DNA from: JASSUD01 sp031963365
Lineage (GTDB): Bacteria > Pseudomonadota > Gammaproteobacteria > Burkholderiales > Burkholderiaceae
DNA: 41,089 nt
Assembly (NCBI GenBank): GCA_031963365.1
Contig: JASSUF010000003.1
Location: 1-41,089, forward strand
Direction of reading: 5' to 3'
Position 1 is the stretch's first letter, and each line of letters begins with the position of its first letter. Of this stretch, positions 27,299 through 35,530 are shown piece after piece. Under the pieces are notes generated by a model. The model did not search any database. It was not told the DNA's origin and saw only the letters and a list, made by a program, of their open reading frames with translations. A program made the position numbers and the translations under genes.

Positions 27299-27919
27299 AT
27301 GAATTGTAACGTCATTGACAATAGCAATCTTATTTTTTTTGGCGTACACAGCCATCTTATTGTAGAAAAATTCCCTATCCGATTAGATGGAAGAGGTTTA
27401 AAAGATGGGTGGCAGGAAGTAAAATTGGGCTATCCGCTTGAAAGTGTCAGTGTAGAGCAATTTTTTGAAAATACAGATTTAGAATATTGCCCTGAAGATA
27501 CGGAGTTAGAATGGTATCTTGGAGAAAAGGAAAATTTAAAAACTCTCCTCTCTATGAGAGATAGTGCGGCAATAGGGAATATAGCAGATGGTGTTGAGAA
27601 TTTAAATATAAATTATCCATTTGAAGGTGGCAGTGTAGAGCAATTTTTTGAAGATGCAGATTTAGAATATGGCCTTGAAGATACGAAGTTAGAAGCGCAT
27701 CTTAGAGAGAATGAAAATGTAAAACCCCCTCCATCAAAGAAGGAGAGTGTAAAAAATTTTTTAAGAACGATATTAAAAATTATAATACGATCTGATACAT
27801 TATCATTTTTAATCTATATCGCGCTTACTTCCATAATGTTAAGCATATTAAACAGTTTAAAAAATGCACTCTATACGCAGCCTATTGCAGCATATGCCTT
27901 TCTTCGATCTACTGTGTGA
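27299..27919 (+). CDS. FFED-repeat protein with C-terminal membrane segment, copy 1
   Basis: No known family is recognised. The 206-residue protein starts MNCNVIDNSNLIFFGVHSHL and has two copies of a ~45-residue unit 61 codons apart: YPLESVSVEQFFENTDLEY and YPFEGGSVEQFFEDADLEY, each followed by an acidic EDTxLE stretch. A single hydrophobic segment (LSFLIYIALTSIMLSILNSL) near residues 168-187 precedes the tail LYTQPIAAYAFLRSTV. It is paralogous to the minus-strand gene at 35531 in the start, the FFED motif and the tail. The acidic repeats probably face the cytoplasm or host; membrane anchoring is inferred. The ribosome site AGAGGAAA fixes the start. Confidence 0.75.
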   Translation: MNCNVIDNSNLIFFGVHSHLIVEKFPIRLDGRGLKDGWQEVKLGYPLESVSVEQFFENTDLEYCPEDTELEWYLGEKENLKTLLSMRDSAAIGNIADGVENLNINYPFEGGSVEQFFEDADLEYGLEDTKLEAHLRENENVKPPPSKKESVKNFLRTILKIIIRSDTLSFLIYIALTSIMLSILNSLKNALYTQPIAAYAFLRSTV

Positions 27920-28284
27920 TTGGACTATATCTATAGAGCCTCTATTACTACAGAGCAGTAGCATTGCACTTCTGCTGCTGCCATTTTTCCTTTAGTGGCC
28001 GGTCAATTCTCCTTTCTGGCGAACTAAAAGTGTCCATCTGCGGTATCTCAAGATCCGTTCTACAATTCACTCAACAATGTGAAGGCAGGTATAACAGGTT
28101 TTTAGCAATTTTTAACACAGCTTTTCATACTTTTAAGTGCAATCTTTGCTATAAATTTAATCAATCTAAAGAATAACGTTACCTTGCTTAGGTTTTAGAG
28201 GAATAGTAGGTACTTATCAACAGAGTTATACACAGCAATTGTGCATATTTTCTAATTATCTTATATTGCTTATTTAGCATATTT
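27920..28284. other. Gap with scattered IS-like debris and a DnaA-box-like site
   Basis: No gene is supported. The sequence around 27990-28040 resembles an insertion-sequence terminus, but no element could be delimited. TTATACACA at 28226-28234 matches the DnaA box consensus in AT-rich sequence. It is isolated from the iteron arrays and may be coincidental. Confidence 0.35.
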
Positions 28285-28309
28285 GTCGGTACTTCCCCGC
28301 CAGCCTCTC

Positions 28310-28350
28310 GCAAAACGGTGCGTGAGCCTCTCGGCTCACACCGCTTCCCT
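28310..28350 (-). ncRNA. Group II intron 3'-end (domain V-like) hairpin remnant
   Basis: On the minus strand 28316-28343 folds as CGGTGTGAGCC-GAGA-GGCTCACGCACCG, with a bulge. This is the kind of hairpin found near the 3' end of bacterial group II introns, and it follows the remains of the intron-encoded reverse transcriptase as expected. The catalytic triad of domain V was not verified. Confidence 0.45.
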
Positions 28351-28411
28351 TAGGCACACATTCCTCGTACACCCATTTCCCAGTGACAGAACAAGTGCGG
28401 CGCTTTCTTAG

Positions 28412-28680
28412 CTATCGCTTCGATAAAGTTAAACGCTCTTCTCCTGTCTTCTTTGTGGTATCGCTACCGCCTTCACCGCGGGAGGGAAATAACTCCCCTA
28501 TGACATCCGGTTCCAGATCTTGTACAGATTGTTCTTCAAGTCCCGATCAAAGTACTCCAGAGACTGCTGGTCTACTCCAGCTCCCCCTGCATTTCCTTTG
28601 ATCAGCTTATAGGCTTGCATCACTTGAGATTTGGCAATACTAAAAGGCTTTGTTTTGGATAGAGCTTACGCATTATCCAT
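28412..28680 (-). pseudogene. Group II intron reverse transcriptase, N-terminal remnant
   Basis: On the minus strand from the ATG at 28680 the frame reads KPFSIAKSQVMQAYKLIKGN, then AGGAGVDQQSLEYFDRDLKN and NLYKIWNRMS, GSYFPPAVKAVAIP and KKTGEERL. This is the conserved start of group II intron-encoded reverse transcriptases. There is a TAA after MDNA, a TAG after NRMS and a frameshift before KKTGEERL. The catalytic YADD region and the maturase are missing; sequence then jumps to the intron 3' end. It is a dead retroelement. Confidence 0.85.
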
Positions 28681-28831
28681 TTCGCCATATCCCGGCTAGT
28701 GGTTTGTGCTACGTGGCACACTAAATAGAATGTCGACGACTTTTCTCATTTCTTATTCTCCTTAATTCCATCGATGCCTCATTTATTTCTTCAAAATTAG
28801 CTGCAGAACATTCTTTAAGATCATTTTTAAA

Positions 28832-29260
28832 CTAAATATAGTCATGTATTTCACTCTCTAAGTTTTCCATGTCAATTTTTGATTTATCGTCTTGATTTGT
28901 TATTTTTGAATAATATCGGAGTAATGTTCCTAGAGTATGTATTTTTAATGTAATTTTACACATATCATAAAAATTCAATTTCAATCCAGATTGTGCTTTT
29001 AACAAAACTAGCTCCAAGAATTCTATTTCTTTTGAATATTCCACTAAGTTAGTTTTTGTAGACTTATCTAAGTCGCTTGTAAAATCTATTAAAAGTTGTC
29101 TTTTTAGATTTTTTTTAGCTTCATTAAAAGGCGATGTACAAGCAGGAAATCCAGCCAGCGCAGGGCTATTCATTTTTTTATGCAAATCAGCAGCAGTAAT
29201 GGAATGTCCCAGAGAACTTGGTCCTGGATTTAGTTTCTTATAAGGATGGGTTACTTTCAT
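28832..29260 (-). CDS. Hypothetical helical protein
   Basis: The frame encodes 142 residues with no recognised family. It starts MKVTHPYKKLNPGPSSLGHS and is mostly helical and charged afterwards (LLIDFTSDLDKSTKTNLVEY; SKITNQDDKSKIDMENLESE). There is no signal peptide or membrane segment. The ribosome site is weak. It lies between a dead group II intron and a dead IS3 fragment, so it may be a surviving accessory gene or a fragment. Composition looks coding, and no competing frame exists on the other strand. Confidence 0.5.
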   Translation of the reverse strand: MKVTHPYKKLNPGPSSLGHSITAADLHKKMNSPALAGFPACTSPFNEAKKNLKRQLLIDFTSDLDKSTKTNLVEYSKEIEFLELVLLKAQSGLKLNFYDMCKITLKIHTLGTLLRYYSKITNQDDKSKIDMENLESEIHDYI

Positions 29261-29363
29261 ATAGCATTCTAAGTTAATAAGAGTAAAGTTTACATTTCAT
29301 GGTGCGGTATTTGACGCCAAAATTTATCAATACAGGCAGCGCTACTGCCCTTTCAAGTCCTCG

Positions 29364-29637
29364 TTATGTATTCTCATATAAATCAGAGATCTCGCCAAAT
29401 TGTCCAGTATAAATCGAATTCGATAATCCTGCTTCTTGCTCACTTATTTCTCGATGCATTGCTCCAACCTGGTTGAGCTTGCCTTCCAGGGCCTTTGATA
29501 GCCAATTTTCATATTGTCTTGGTCAATAACGATAACTGCTTTGCCACATCTACAGCTCTTTCTTTGCCATCCAAGATTGGCCCACTGCTTGCAGTCTAAA
29601 TTCTTGCGTAAAGTACCGTTTCCGTAATTTTTCCATT
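29364..29637 (-). pseudogene. IS3-family orfA remnant, frameshifted
   Basis: From ATG 29637 on the minus strand the frame reads MEKLRKRYFTQEFRLQAV. The next frame continues PILDGKERAVDVAKQLSL, and after another shift YENWLSKALEGKLNQVGAMH and LYENT with a stop at 29364. The order (basic start, FRLQAV, helix-turn-helix with VAKQL, then W) is that of IS3-type OrfA. At least two frameshifts make it inactive, and no orfB was found beside it. Confidence 0.6.
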
Positions 29638-29725
29638 TGGGTGCTTTTAACGTATTTCTTTTTCACTGATGGCGCCCACCGAATTGATCCTACCTCATTT
29701 CACAAGACCACGGGTGGGGCAACCC

Positions 29726-30321
29726 ATGTTTCATCTGTCAAGGAATAGTAAAAAAACAATTCTGTAATCCATATGTCCATAGCATGCACCCTAAAAAACA
29801 GCAAAAATTTGTATGCTTTTTGGATAATTCACCCGTTTTCCGCAAAATCTTACTAAAAACTAACTAAGAAATAACAAATATGTGCGCTTTAGCAAGCAAA
29901 AGGGCGCATTTTTTGACAAATGAAACATAAATTATGACAAATGGAACATGGCGGAAAGAGTGAAATAGGTCTTCTCTACGCAAAGTATGTTTCATCTGTC
30001 ATAAGTTACTGCACTGTGACAAATTTTTATGCCTAACCATCTCAAGTTATCCACAATTAGGCGCCTAAAACAACAAATTGGCTAGCTAGTGAGGGCATAT
30101 TCATGACAAATCAAACATGAAATAAACGAAATTTTATTATTTGGCATGACAAATGAAACATGCATAACATGACAGATGAGACATAAAAATATGACAGATG
30201 AAACACAGTCCATATTTGAAAAGGCTTTAGAAATAAAGCTGCCAAGACTTTTTTAGGGCCGTTAACCTTTTATCTAACCTTTATTTAACCTATATACAAA
30301 AAAAATATCTATTGTGGATAA
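29726..30321 (+). repeat. Replicon B iterons, DnaA boxes and AT-rich segment (candidate oriV-B)
   Basis: Eight copies of a 15-base iteron, TGACA(A/G)ATGAAACAT with up to one or two changes, lie at 29726 (minus), 29914, 29935, 29987 (minus), 30104, 30147, 30170 and 30192. An exact DnaA box TTATCCACA is at 30047-30055 and its inverse TGTGGATAA at 30313-30321. The AT-rich stretch 30262-30290 has repeated TAACC words, like the one in oriV-A. The degraded primase follows at 30510. The organisation is that of an iteron plasmid origin, with iterons unrelated in sequence to those of replicon A. Confidence 0.8.
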
Positions 30322-30509
30322 AAATGTGAATAACCAGCATCTAGTTGCGCTACCAGCACTGCACAACAGTAGGGGAAAAATTACAGCCTCCTAAACTCCA
30401 ATTAATAAATAGTAAAACAATCTATAAGGAATAAGAAAAAACTTACACGCGGCCCCTAAAAGATGAGGGGAAAGAGTAGATTCTATGTATGCTTTGCCTG
30501 TTAAATAAT

Positions 30510-30830
30510 TTCTTTTTATACTAATCGCGGACGCGCTTTGCTTGCCGCTGGCATCGAATGGTTCTTCTATAGTCTGTAATTTTTGGATCTTTCTATGCCT
30601 TATAAGCAAATTCGCTTTGCGTAATGCTCAATATGTCCTGCTTCTCTAACTTCAATCCGTATGAAGCTTTCTGTGACAGCAAGAGAAATGCTTTCTGAAC
30701 TGCTATGAATTAAGTACATATGGCTGCAGCCATTTATGACTATGTAGTGGTTTGTACCCTGCTAAATGTCCATAGCATCTGCTGCGTATACTGCTCACAT
30801 CACGCTATCTCGGGTCAGCAAGATGGCTCT
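30510..30830 (-). pseudogene. Second RepB-type primase, degraded
   Basis: Minus-strand segments align with the intact primase at 15122-16483 in the same order. YGHLAGYKPLHSHKWLQPYV matches YGRLAGFTNRKPQYVKRGKQ, REAGHIEHYAKRI matches RKAGHIEDYAKRT, and QRQAKRV matches EQQAKRV. Multiple stops, frameshifts and large deletions interrupt it. The DNA downstream of both genes also matches (an ACACGCGGCCCC word before a G-rich run). It shows that a complete second replicon once existed. Confidence 0.75.
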
Positions 30831-31020
30831 ACCACTTTTTTGTGTCGCAGGGCGACATGATTTCTGACTTCAGTCTTTCTTCCGCATATATCTTTTTGAG
30901 TCGTGATTTTCTCCATAAGTTCCTTGAGCACCTAAAAAACACGGTTTTTAGCGGATTACAAGGCAGGGGGCTAAGCTTTGATACGGCTCAAAATATCAAT
31001 TTCCCAATCAATGGATCGTT

Positions 31021-31485
31021 TAGTAAGTACAGTCTTTATGGAACATGCATATTCGGTTCACATTCTTTATTTCCTGCATAGACTGGGTAAGTATTCCAAG
31101 ATTGGATGCGGCCTAGATGTGCGCAAATTTTCACTTTTATAGCCCGGAATGCTACTTATTTATCAGCGATCGCTTAATAAGTACGGTCTTTATTGGACAT
31201 CCATACATGTTTTATACTCTTATATTTGCTTTGTGAGTGTAAATGGAATACTCCAATATTGTAGGGTGAAAAAAATTGCGTCAGGCAGCTTTCAGAGCTT
31301 AAGTATCAATTGTTGGAGTGATATTTTTTAAATAAGTACGGTCTTTATTGGACGCAAATAGATGGTTTATACCTGTATTCTTCCCTCGATGCGGCAAATC
31401 GTCCAATTATGGATCAGCCACAGCTCTAGATAAAGGGCAGTATTAGAGCCAAAAAATTCAATTATTTAAGTGATATAGGAAAAAT
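31021..31485. repeat. Three 155-bp diverged tandem repeats
   Basis: Unit starts at 31021, 31176 and 31331 are exactly 155 bp apart. Each opens with (A/T)A(A/G)TAAGTACGGTCTTTAT (first copy CAGTC), followed by a looser TTATAC element and a TCCAA-T word. 155 is not a multiple of three, and stops fall in every frame, so coding is unlikely. Nothing else is seen between 30831 and 31500. Confidence 0.7.
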
Positions 31486-31539
31486 TTTGAAAAATAAGAT
31501 TTTAGCGTGTTAAGCGGTTTGGCAAGATTTTCGGCGGTC

Positions 31540-31680
31540 TGGAGACGAGGCATGTTAAGGGTGCCGACACACATTAAATATGTAATGTTATTACTTCCCC
31601 AGGTTGAGGGGGGGGTGCTGGATGCCCCGTTATTTACTTGCCTGTATCTCAAAAAAAGCGCCTCACGAATGAGGCGCCCA
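31540..31680 (-). ncRNA. Phage C4/ash-like leader or short ORF (tentative)
   Basis: On the minus strand a GC-rich hairpin with a U-run (31677-31651) is followed by a C-rich block (GCACCCCCCCTCAACCTGGGG, about 31619-31599) and a short frame containing RQVNNGASSTPPSTWGSNN and GTLNMPRLQTAENLAKPLN. From memory this resembles short conserved ORFs and leaders of phage P4/P1 immunity regions, where C4-type antisense RNA is made. The frame could also be read as an 84-residue protein (31458-31712). The resemblance was not tested. Confidence 0.3.
31651..31677 (-). terminator. Rho-independent terminator
   Basis: GCGCCTCA (31658-31665) and TGAGGCGC (31670-31677) form a perfect 8-bp GC-rich stem with a CGAA/TTCG loop. 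On the minus strand seven U residues follow (31657-31651). Confidence 0.75.
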
Positions 31681-31802
31681 AGCCCTACCACTGCATATAG
31701 GGATTGCAGCATACGAATGATTTATGTGTAAGTTCTATCTACTCAAGTATTTCCCATGATGATCATGGATAAATCGGGAGTAATTTTTCCAACTTGTATG
31801 AA

Positions 31803-32063
31803 CTATGCTGTTTGTTCGCTAACCGGTGAATGCTGTTCCTGAGTACCGCTAAGGAAAGAACCAAGCTTTGCGATAGTTGGGTAGATTTCGATTTTTTTAA
31901 GAATAATTACATCCTCCTGAGCAAACACGATAAATTGATCTCCGGCTTCGAGAACCATATTTTTCCTGATGAACTCAGGAATCACCAGCTGCCCTCTTGA
32001 GGAAAGTTGTGTTGTAGATAGTTTTTTTTGTGTAGTAGCCAGTTTTTTCATAAATTGTCTCAT
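31803..32063 (-). CDS. AbrB/MazE-type (SpoVT-AbrB) DNA-binding protein
   Basis: This 86-residue protein contains a swapped-hairpin AbrB domain at about residues 17-58: STTQLSSRGQLVIPEFIRKN, then LEAGDQFIVFAQEDVIILKK. Such proteins are antitoxins (MazE, VapB) or small regulators. No PIN or MazF toxin gene is adjacent; the only VapC sequence in the window is the broken one at 25560-25782, so an orphan antitoxin is possible. The ATG at 32063 has no good ribosome site; the ATG at residue 5 is an alternative. The terminator at 31651 lies ~125 bases downstream. Confidence 0.8.
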   Translation of the reverse strand: MRQFMKKLATTQKKLSTTQLSSRGQLVIPEFIRKNMVLEAGDQFIVFAQEDVIILKKIEIYPTIAKLGSFLSGTQEQHSPVSEQTA

Positions 32064-32116
32064 TGAATTTGTTCAAAAATTAAGCAAAGGAAGATGCCTC
32101 TGCTCTGCGTTGCAGC

Positions 32117-32183
32117 GCTAAATCCTTACTTGTTTGAGCATGACTAAATGGCGCACTCTTAGTCTTGTATGTAAGGATTTAGC
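32117..32183. repeat. 13-bp inverted repeat in an intergenic gap
   Basis: GCTAAATCCTTAC at 32117-32129 is exactly inverted at 32171-32183, 41 bases apart. It could be a recombination site, an element end or an RNA hairpin. The gap 32064-32655 holds no other convincing feature; the 80-codon minus frame there (32118-32360) lacks supporting signals. Confidence 0.55.
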
Positions 32184-32655
32184 ACCCGCGCTAGTATCGC
32201 GGCCGAGTAGATGGAAAGCGGTACGTGAAACAACGGAGGAATAAGAATTGGTAAATTCTGTTTTTAGCCACATATTTGTTTGAAATGATAAGCCAGTTGG
32301 GGCTTCCAGGAGCAAAAAGAGACGATTTCGTCTAGGAATTTTATTTTTTTCGAAGTACAAAATCCTATATGGAGCAAAGCAAAAAAATATTGATATTCAC
32401 TTTATAACGCAGAGATTTTATGGTAGCGGTTGGCCGATGGGGTATCTACCTAGGTTTATGATCGAACATGTCATTACAAAATAAGGTATCCGTACTATGC
32501 TGAAATAAGGCATTCATTTTTATCATTCACTCGATTAAAAGTTCAAATAGGATATCGGTAATATACGACCTATTTTCCCCAGTCTATCTAGCTATGTATG
32601 CGTACAGGATAAAAAATCGGTGTTGCATACAGATGCTGTGTATAAGAGGAACATA

Positions 32656-33888
32656 ATGTCGAATGGTATGACTGTGGTTAAAAGCCAATCGCTTCCCTGC
32701 TTAGGGGCTGCGGAAAATAATCAGGCTCTCAGCGCTATAGAAGAAGATCTAAAAGTGGGTCCCGGACACGCGATGGGTGCTATGAGGTCGGAATCTGCTA
32801 AGTTTTCTAAAGCAACGTTGTTTTTCGAGCAATCGAATGATGAGAAATTGCCGCAAAAAGTGTCGCTGTCCTGGGAGATAGTGGATGCACTTCCGGACTT
32901 GTCTGAAAAGCTCAATAGCCTTAGCAAAAAACTTTGGCTATTTCCGGAACAGAAAGCGCTAAATATCATCCACATTCAATGGGGAAACGCACTTATTTGC
33001 AGAATAATGGAAATAGGCCATCTACTAAACTGTATTCATTATGATAAGATACCCTATCCTTATCCTGAAGCGCGGGAAGAAATCTACCTACAATGGTTAG
33101 AGATTAGTGCGGAAAAAATAGCATTAACCAGCGCCATTGGGAATATCTCTGTTCCTGCACATAAATCGGAGTTTATGGAACTTTTAGGGTCGAATGACTT
33201 CGATAAAGGCTTAATGGGAGTTTGCACCATCTTGGGTAGCGTTGTGGCCTACCTTGCAGGGGTGGGCGTTGCAGCCCCCTTCTTAATTGCAGTGAGTATT
33301 CCTTTTGGATTAGGTATTCTGGGAGGAATTATTAGAGTGATTGTATCAATCTCTGGGGGCATTGCAGCACAGAAAACAAAGAATGCTGAGCGGATAAAGC
33401 AAGCAGTATTTGATCCCCTGGTTAACTCTTTAGAAAAAATTCAAGATATGTTTAATATTACAGCCCCAGCAGCACAAGCCATTCTTTACGGCACTGCTGC
33501 TAATACAAAAGCAGTTGCTGAAGCGGGAGAAAGTCTTAACAATCTTCACGTTTCTACCAATTCTGCTGCAAAAGAGCTCTCTGAGGTCCGTAAAGAGGTA
33601 GCAGATCTGAAAGCATTATTAGCGCAGCGCTTTGGGACCGACATGCTGCGCTCATACTCCAACGATTCTGCTATGTCTGATATGCCTGATTTACGTATAG
33701 GTCACTCTCCTCCACGCCTTCTTAGCCCTGACATTCTTAAAATTGAACATGCACAGGCTGAATTAAAAAAAGAATTTTCTGAGTTAAGCGAAAAGATGGA
33801 TGATATGAGTGGAAAGATGGACGATATTTTAAAGGCTATTGGACAAAATAAAACTAATATTGCACAAAATAAAACTAAATATGCCTAG
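32656..33888 (+). CDS. Membrane hairpin and coiled-coil protein, candidate secreted translocator or effector
   Basis: The ATG at 32656 follows AGAGGAA, so it is preferred to the TTG at 32620; the product is ~410 residues. A polar N-terminus and a helical region lead to two hydrophobic segments near residues 185-235 (LMGVCTILGSVVAYLAGVGV; AAPFLIAVSIPFGLGILGGI). Then come an Ala-rich helix and coiled coils (SEVRKEVADLKALLAQR; ELKKEFSELSEKMDDM) with repeated MDD and NKTNIAQNKT units at the end. A hydrophobic hairpin between coiled coils is the layout of many secreted pore-forming or translocator proteins, but no family is recognised and no secretion system is in the window. It converges with the ankyrin gene 50 bases away. 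Confidence 0.75.
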   Translation: MSNGMTVVKSQSLPCLGAAENNQALSAIEEDLKVGPGHAMGAMRSESAKFSKATLFFEQSNDEKLPQKVSLSWEIVDALPDLSEKLNSLSKKLWLFPEQKALNIIHIQWGNALICRIMEIGHLLNCIHYDKIPYPYPEAREEIYLQWLEISAEKIALTSAIGNISVPAHKSEFMELLGSNDFDKGLMGVCTILGSVVAYLAGVGVAAPFLIAVSIPFGLGILGGIIRVIVSISGGIAAQKTKNAERIKQAVFDPLVNSLEKIQDMFNITAPAAQAILYGTAANTKAVAEAGESLNNLHVSTNSAAKELSEVRKEVADLKALLAQRFGTDMLRSYSNDSAMSDMPDLRIGHSPPRLLSPDILKIEHAQAELKKEFSELSEKMDDMSGKMDDILKAIGQNKTNIAQNKTKYA

Positions 33889-33937
33889 GTTAAGTGGGAC
33901 CTAAAATGGGGATCGGTAGTAGCTTTATCCTTATCAC

Positions 33938-35320
33938 TTAAAATATCGGGCGCCAAGTCAAAAACCAACTAAAAAATGTGCCAAGCCAAGATAAGCTGCG
34001 AGGAAATCGCGCTTCTACAGTGCGACGCAAAATTCTAACAATATTGCTATGTCCGCACTTTTTTGCCTTTTGCAGTAGGGCGCAATCTTTTGGGTTGTGC
34101 CATGGATTAAAGCAACTAGCATCAAAAAGAATCTCAAATAGTGGGCCATGGTTTTTTTCAAATGCAAGACGCGCAGGCGTCTTGCCGTGGCTGTCTTGTA
34201 GGTCTTTAACCGCGCCGTGTTGGATCAAAAATTCAACTATCTCTATATTGCCCTCTTGAATTGCATAGTGCAGTGGGCTTTTCCCCTGCTCATCCAGCTC
34301 ATTTAACTCCATGCTTGCCAAAATAAATTTCACAAGCCAATCTTTTTTCCCAAAATAGGCAGCCCAATGCATGGGATAGGCGGTCAAACGCATGAGATTG
34401 ACCTCATCTATCTTATACTTATATGCTTGGAACATATTGCTTTCCAGCATATATTCCATTGTGAATGCATCCGACCCTACACAAGCCCATACAAGGCCAT
34501 ATTTCACCTTTGTAGGCGAAATTTTCAGAAAAGCCTCTATATGTGGATCCTGTTTTTGGGTTAATAGTAAGACCAAATTTTGGATAATAAAAACTCCGTA
34601 TTCCTCATTTAATGGTGCATGCAGTAGCGTGTCTAAATCAGCCGCTGCGGGTAGAGTCTCTAGATGGAGGAGTCGAATATGAATTAAATCCTGTCGCGTT
34701 ATTTTTGGCTTTTTTGTGTCTATGGACAAAACCAGCTTAATGATCTTGAAGCAATCGCCTCTTATAACTTCCTTTGAGGCCATTTTGTCGATGAGTGCTT
34801 GGAATAGAGGATTGCTTTCATAAGCAAGCACAGCTTCTTTAGAGAGAAATAATTCACTTATCTGCGCGCGACAATAGTCTTCATAATTAGGTTCAATAGC
34901 TTGATAAGCTGCCAGTAATATATGCCGTGTTTGTGGGGCTAATTTGCATGGCTCTGCGAAATGAGGCATTTTTTCCTGCATATAAGCAGGAAAAAATGGC
35001 TTTATATCCTTAGAGCAATCCTTTTTGATTAACTGTTGCGCGGCAATGCTGTCGATCAGTTTCCGGAAAGAGGGATCGTTTATATACGTTTGCAGGGCTC
35101 TTGGAGAAGAAAGCAATTCGTATACGCGCGTGGGCGCTACACGATGTGCGTAGTGCTTTTTAAGTTTAAGACGAGTATCTGTGAGTTTGTTTGCTGCTTC
35201 ACGAGGACCGTTGAGGCCTACTGGTTTTTTACTGCGATAAATAGAATTAGGAATGGGAAGCGGTGCTTCTAAAGGTGTGTATAAAGAATGTGTCGCGGAA
35301 TTCGGACTTATGCTATGCAT
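33938..35320 (-). CDS. Ankyrin-repeat protein with duplicated N-terminal module
   Basis: This 460-residue protein has ankyrin repeats at about 310-400: YPMHWAAYFGKKDWLVKFIL, GKSPLHYAIQEGNIEIVEFL, QHGAVKDLQDSHGKTPARLA. The N-terminal part contains two similar ~40-residue blocks: LQTYINDPSFRKLIDSIAAQ with LIKKDCSKDIKPF, and VLAYESNPLFQALIDKMASK with VIRGDCFKIIKLV. The C-terminus is aromatic and weakly hydrophobic (LSWLGTFFSWFLTWRPIF), possibly a membrane-contacting tail. No signal peptide is seen. A host-interaction role is inferred from the fold and setting. Confidence 0.85.
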   Translation of the reverse strand: MHSISPNSATHSLYTPLEAPLPIPNSIYRSKKPVGLNGPREAANKLTDTRLKLKKHYAHRVAPTRVYELLSSPRALQTYINDPSFRKLIDSIAAQQLIKKDCSKDIKPFFPAYMQEKMPHFAEPCKLAPQTRHILLAAYQAIEPNYEDYCRAQISELFLSKEAVLAYESNPLFQALIDKMASKEVIRGDCFKIIKLVLSIDTKKPKITRQDLIHIRLLHLETLPAAADLDTLLHAPLNEEYGVFIIQNLVLLLTQKQDPHIEAFLKISPTKVKYGLVWACVGSDAFTMEYMLESNMFQAYKYKIDEVNLMRLTAYPMHWAAYFGKKDWLVKFILASMELNELDEQGKSPLHYAIQEGNIEIVEFLIQHGAVKDLQDSHGKTPARLAFEKNHGPLFEILFDASCFNPWHNPKDCALLQKAKKCGHSNIVRILRRTVEARFPRSLSWLGTFFSWFLTWRPIF

Positions 35321-35530
35321 GATGTCTAATGCTCAGAGATGAGAAGATATGAAATATATATGGCGTCGTGCCAGCTTCTTTCTTGCAGGCAATATGAGTG
35401 CACGGCATGCATCTAGTGCAGTAACCGTTTATGACTATGTTGATGGAGAGGGCATGAGAGGCTCCTTTATTCCTGTAAAAAATATGGAATAGAGTTTCAA
35501 TTACTTTCTGCCGTTATAGGCGTGCACCCA

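Noticed and set aside
28383..28601. 72-codon + strand frame
   Set aside because: It is the complement of the reverse transcriptase remnant and has no independent support.
32118..32360. 80-codon minus-strand frame
   Set aside because: No ribosome site, no recognisable domain, and it spans the inverted repeat at 32117-32183.
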